In this document: piece after piece, positions 61,671 through 64,000 of the stretch
Layout: each line of letters opens with the position of its first letter
Position numbering within the stretch: position 1 is the first letter of the stretch
Origin: Klebsiella quasivariicola
GTDB lineage: Bacteria > Pseudomonadota > Gammaproteobacteria > Enterobacterales > Enterobacteriaceae
Assembly (NCBI RefSeq): GCF_002269255.1
Contig: NZ_CP022823.1
Coordinates: 3,472,001-3,536,000 of the forward strand
Direction: 5' to 3'
Length of the DNA: 64,000 bases
Notes under the pieces: generated by a model
What the model saw: only the letters and a program-made list of their open reading frames with translations
What the model was told of the DNA's origin: nothing
Database searches by the model: none
Position numbers and translations under genes: made by a program

Positions 61671-62255
61671 ATGTCTGAACTTATCCTGGCGTCAACCTCT
61701 CCCTGGCGGCGCATGCTGCTGGAAAAACTGGGTCTGCCATTTGAATGTGCCGCGCCTGACGTTGACGAAACGCCGCTGCCGGAAGAATCCGCGCGTCAGC
61801 TTGTCGCCCGACTGGCACAGGCTAAAGCGCAAAGTCTGGCCACCCGCTATCCCCATCACCTTATTATAGGATCCGATCAGGTTTGCGTATTAGACGGTGC
61901 GATCACCGGCAAACCGCACACCGAGGAAAACGCCCGTAAGCAGCTGAGAAAAGCCAGCGGGACCATCGTCACTTTTTACACTGGTCTGGCGCTGTACAAC
62001 TCCGCCACCGGCCATCTGCAAACCGAATGCGAGCCCTTTGACGTTCACTTTCGCCATCTCAGCGATAAAGAGATTGAACACTATGTGCGCAAAGAGAACC
62101 CGCTGCAGTGCGCCGGGAGTTTCAAGAGCGAGGGGTTAGGGATAACGTTGTTCGAAAGACTGGAAGGCCGCGACCCGAACACTCTGGTCGGTTTACCGTT
62201 AATCGCGTTGTGTCAGATGCTGCGTCGCGAGAATAATAATCCGCTGTTACGCTAA
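61671..62255 (+). CDS. yceF: YceF, Maf-family 7-methyl-GTP pyrophosphatase
   Basis: A 194-residue Maf-type nucleotide pyrophosphatase, the E. coli length. Start SELILASTSPWRRMLLEKL, the catalytic segment IIGSDQVCVLDG, and SFKSEGLGITLFERLEGRDP near the end mark the subfamily that hydrolyses m7GTP and similar modified nucleotides. It is convergent with rluC and separated from it by a terminator. Confidence 0.94.
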   Translation: MSELILASTSPWRRMLLEKLGLPFECAAPDVDETPLPEESARQLVARLAQAKAQSLATRYPHHLIIGSDQVCVLDGAITGKPHTEENARKQLRKASGTIVTFYTGLALYNSATGHLQTECEPFDVHFRHLSDKEIEHYVRKENPLQCAGSFKSEGLGITLFERLEGRDPNTLVGLPLIALCQMLRRENNNPLLR

Positions 62256-62261
62256 ATCTAA

Positions 62262-62285
62262 AACGGCGGAAATTAATCCGCCGTT
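62262..62285. terminator. Terminator between convergent yceF and rluC
   Basis: A 9-bp stem AACGGCGGA/TCCGCCGTT with a 6-base loop. The minus strand continues into TTTTAGATTT, so it serves rluC best and may also end yceF transcripts. Confidence 0.8.
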
Positions 62286-62289
62286 GTGC

Positions 62290-63243
62290 TTATTTGCTCT
62301 TGCGCAGCACCTGTAAGCAGTGCTTCAACTGGTTATCCAGCGGCGCCTCAACGCGCATCACCTCCCCGCTTCCCGGGTGGGTAAACTTCAGCGCCGCCGC
62401 GTGCAGGAACAGGCGGTTTAAGCCGGTACCGGAGAGCTGCTTGTCGAATTCGCGGTCGCCATAGCGATCGTCAAAAGCGATAGGATGGCCGGCATACTGG
62501 GTATGAACGCGGATCTGATGCGTCCGCCCGGTGACCGGACTGCAGCGCACCAGCGTGGCGAATTCGTAACGCTCTTCCACTTTAAAGCGCGTCTCTGACG
62601 GCTTGCCTTCCTGACTGACGCGGACGATCCGCTCCCCACTCTGCAGGATGTTCTTCAACAGCGGGGCCTGCACCACTTTGGTATGCGACTGCCACTGGCC
62701 GCGCACCAGCGCCAGGTAGTCTTTTTGCATACCTTTATCGCGCAGTTGCTCGTGCAGCGAGCGCAGCGCTGAGCGCTTCTTCGCTACCAGCAGTACACCG
62801 GAGGTATCCCGGTCGAGCCGATGCACCAGTTCAAGGAAACGTGCCTCCGGGCGCAGCGCGCGCAGCCCTTCGATCACGCCAAAGCTCAGGCCGCTGCCGC
62901 CGTGTACCGCAGTACCGGAAGGTTTGTTGAGCACCAGAATATGATCGTCTTCATAGAGGATCACCTCAGAGAGCGCCGCTACTTTCTGCAGATGCGGCGA
63001 TACCGCCTCTTCTTCACGCTCCGCCACGCGCACCGGTGGGATACGGACTTCATCGCCTGCTTCCAGCTTATACTCTGGCTTCACGCGCTTTTTGTTTACC
63101 CGCACCTCGCCTTTACGCAGGATGCGATAAATCATGCTCTTCGGTACACCTTTCAATTGGGTACGCAAAAAGTTATCGATACGTTGCCCCGCTTCATCAG
63201 CAGCAATGGCAACCATTTTTACGGTTGGGGTCTCAGTTTTCAT
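62290..63243 (-). CDS. rluC: RluC, 23S rRNA pseudouridine synthase
   Basis: A 317-residue enzyme that makes pseudouridines 955, 2504 and 2580 in 23S rRNA of E. coli. An S4 RNA-binding domain is near residues 18-80 (SMIYRILRKGEVRVNKKR). The catalytic Asp is in the HRLDRDTSGVLLVAK motif, with GRTHQIRVH further on. The start at 63243 (MKTETPTVKM) matches E. coli; an ATG 14 codons upstream is open. It is divergent from rne. Confidence 0.96.
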   Translation of the reverse strand: MKTETPTVKMVAIAADEAGQRIDNFLRTQLKGVPKSMIYRILRKGEVRVNKKRVKPEYKLEAGDEVRIPPVRVAEREEEAVSPHLQKVAALSEVILYEDDHILVLNKPSGTAVHGGSGLSFGVIEGLRALRPEARFLELVHRLDRDTSGVLLVAKKRSALRSLHEQLRDKGMQKDYLALVRGQWQSHTKVVQAPLLKNILQSGERIVRVSQEGKPSETRFKVEERYEFATLVRCSPVTGRTHQIRVHTQYAGHPIAFDDRYGDREFDKQLSGTGLNRLFLHAAALKFTHPGSGEVMRVEAPLDNQLKHCLQVLRKSK

Positions 63244-63942
63244 GGTGCGCGATTCTAAATAGCCGGACGCATTAGCGCCACTCATTTTTATATGCTTATA
63301 TTTATCATTATCCTGTTTTCACGGTTTACCTGACCGCCATTTTGTTTGTTATTAGAACAATCTGTATGGGCAGGTGATAAAACTGTGAGTAACCGGGTGA
63401 TAAAAGGTGAAAGTCAACTTGCTATAACAAGGTTAGCAATGGAATAATGAGACCGTTTTCCGTATTGCCTCTTGTTAGAACAAGACATTAGCGGAATGAC
63501 CAATTTTGTCTGACCGATCGCCCACGCAGCAATGGCGTAAGACGTTGTGATCTTTCAGACAGTTAGCGGGCTGCGGGTTGCAGTCCTTACCGGTACAGGC
63601 TCTATGGATTTCTAGTCGCAGGAAGGCGTCAACTCCGGGACTCCCGGGAGCTCATCTGGATCCTCAGATCGAGGTGAGCAGGTTAAGCCATCACGCCTGC
63701 AACGCGAAAGACGACGAGTATAAATGGAATATTCTCTGGTGATACATCCCAGGCTGTTCCCCTGAATAATTGCGCTGTGTTTCCGTTTGAAACACAGGCG
63801 ACCGACACTCTGCGCCTCTTAAGCGCGCGACAACCGTGAGGTTGGCGACGTGAACCAGACACGAGGCCATCGGTTTTCCCCCGGAAAGGCATTACTCTGC
63901 CCGCAGCTTAGTCGTCAATGTAAGAATAATGAGTAAGTTACG
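63244..63942 (+). promoter_or_regulatory. rluC-rne intergenic region with rne promoters and long 5' leader
   Basis: This ~700-base stretch has no convincing gene. The part from ~63580 to 63942 corresponds to the long structured 5' untranslated leader through which RNase E controls its own mRNA in E. coli. GC-rich inverted segments such as CTCCGGGACTCCCGGGAG (63630-63647) and GATCCTCAGATCGAGG can fold. Further upstream are a 10-base direct repeat GGTGATAAAA (63373, 63396) and two palindromes containing TTAGAACAA (63346-63360, 63471-63484). Exact promoter positions cannot be set by eye. Confidence 0.65.
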
Positions 63943-64000
63943 ATGAAAAGAATGTTAATCAACGCAACTCAGCAGGAAGAGTTGCGCGTCGCCCTTGTTG
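63943..64000 (+). CDS. rne: Rne, ribonuclease E (first 19 codons only)
   Basis: The frame opens MKRMLINATQQEELRVALV, identical to the start of RNase E, the essential endonuclease and degradosome scaffold, and runs off the window. The long leader and divergent rluC agree with the E. coli locus. The rest of the gene is not visible. Confidence 0.93.
   Translation, partial: MKRMLINATQQEELRVALV

Noticed and set aside
63683..63892. Minus-strand 69-codon frame within the rne leader
   Set aside because: It lies wholly in the structured 5' leader of rne, and shows no ribosome binding site or family match.

Overview
This window is a chromosomal segment of an enterobacterium. Protein sequences and gene order match the E. 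coli K-12 stretch running from rluE through phoPQ, pot, lol, mfd, ndh, ptsG and fab to rne. A chromosomal IutA-like receptor, an accessory sugar block and high GC point to Klebsiella, probably the K. pneumoniae complex. The genus is an inference from remembered sequences; no search was run. No tRNA, rRNA, CRISPR array, prophage or intact insertion sequence was seen.

Layout. 1-8.8 kb: end of rluE, then nudJ, mnmA, hflD and purB. A cupin/AraC pair on the minus strand follows, then phoP-phoQ and roxA. 8.8-9.8 kb: four REP-type palindromic units (three in an exact 118-bp tandem) around a broken REP-associated transposase gene. 9.8-15.1 kb: pepT and the divergent potABCD spermidine/putrescine transporter operon. 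15.1-28.5 kb: accessory metabolic block lying between potD and cobB, absent from the E. coli order I know. It holds an aldehyde dehydrogenase/acyl-CoA ligase pair and a divergent four-carbon sugar system. 28.5-33.9 kb: a small membrane protein, cobB, nagK and lolEDC. 34.2-44.6 kb: mfd, ldtC, bhsA/comR, a Fur-box-preceded iutA-like receptor, ycfJ and ndh. 44.8-50.4 kb: ycfP-nagZ-thiK-lpoB-ycfL-hinT and ptsG. 50.6-61.5 kb: the tatD-like gene, holB, tmk, mltG, pabC, and the fatty-acid cluster fabF-acpP-fabG-fabD-fabH-plsX-rpmF-yceD. 61.7-64 kb: maf-type yceF, rluC, the long rne leader and the first codons of rne.

The most unusual object is in the four-carbon block. The minus-strand operon encodes, in order of transcription, a PdxA2-like dehydrogenase, a 572-residue protein, a KdgT-like permease, a glucitol-type PTS IIA protein, an RpiB-like isomerase, transaldolase and transketolase. 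The 572-residue protein joins a glucitol-type PTS IIB domain (with its cysteine) to a complete DUF1537 sugar-acid kinase. No PTS membrane subunit (IIC) is present. Divergently, an EryH-like TIM-barrel isomerase and a SorC-family regulator are encoded. The divergent promoter region has a CRP-like site and two similar palindromes 117 bp apart. The RpiB-like protein lacks the residue used for ring opening, as expected for an acyclic C4 substrate. The simplest reading is a regulon that takes up four-carbon sugar acids and/or tetrulose phosphates and delivers them as dihydroxyacetone phosphate and erythrose 4-phosphate, with PTS input into the kinase. The substrate and the role of the PTS domain are inference.
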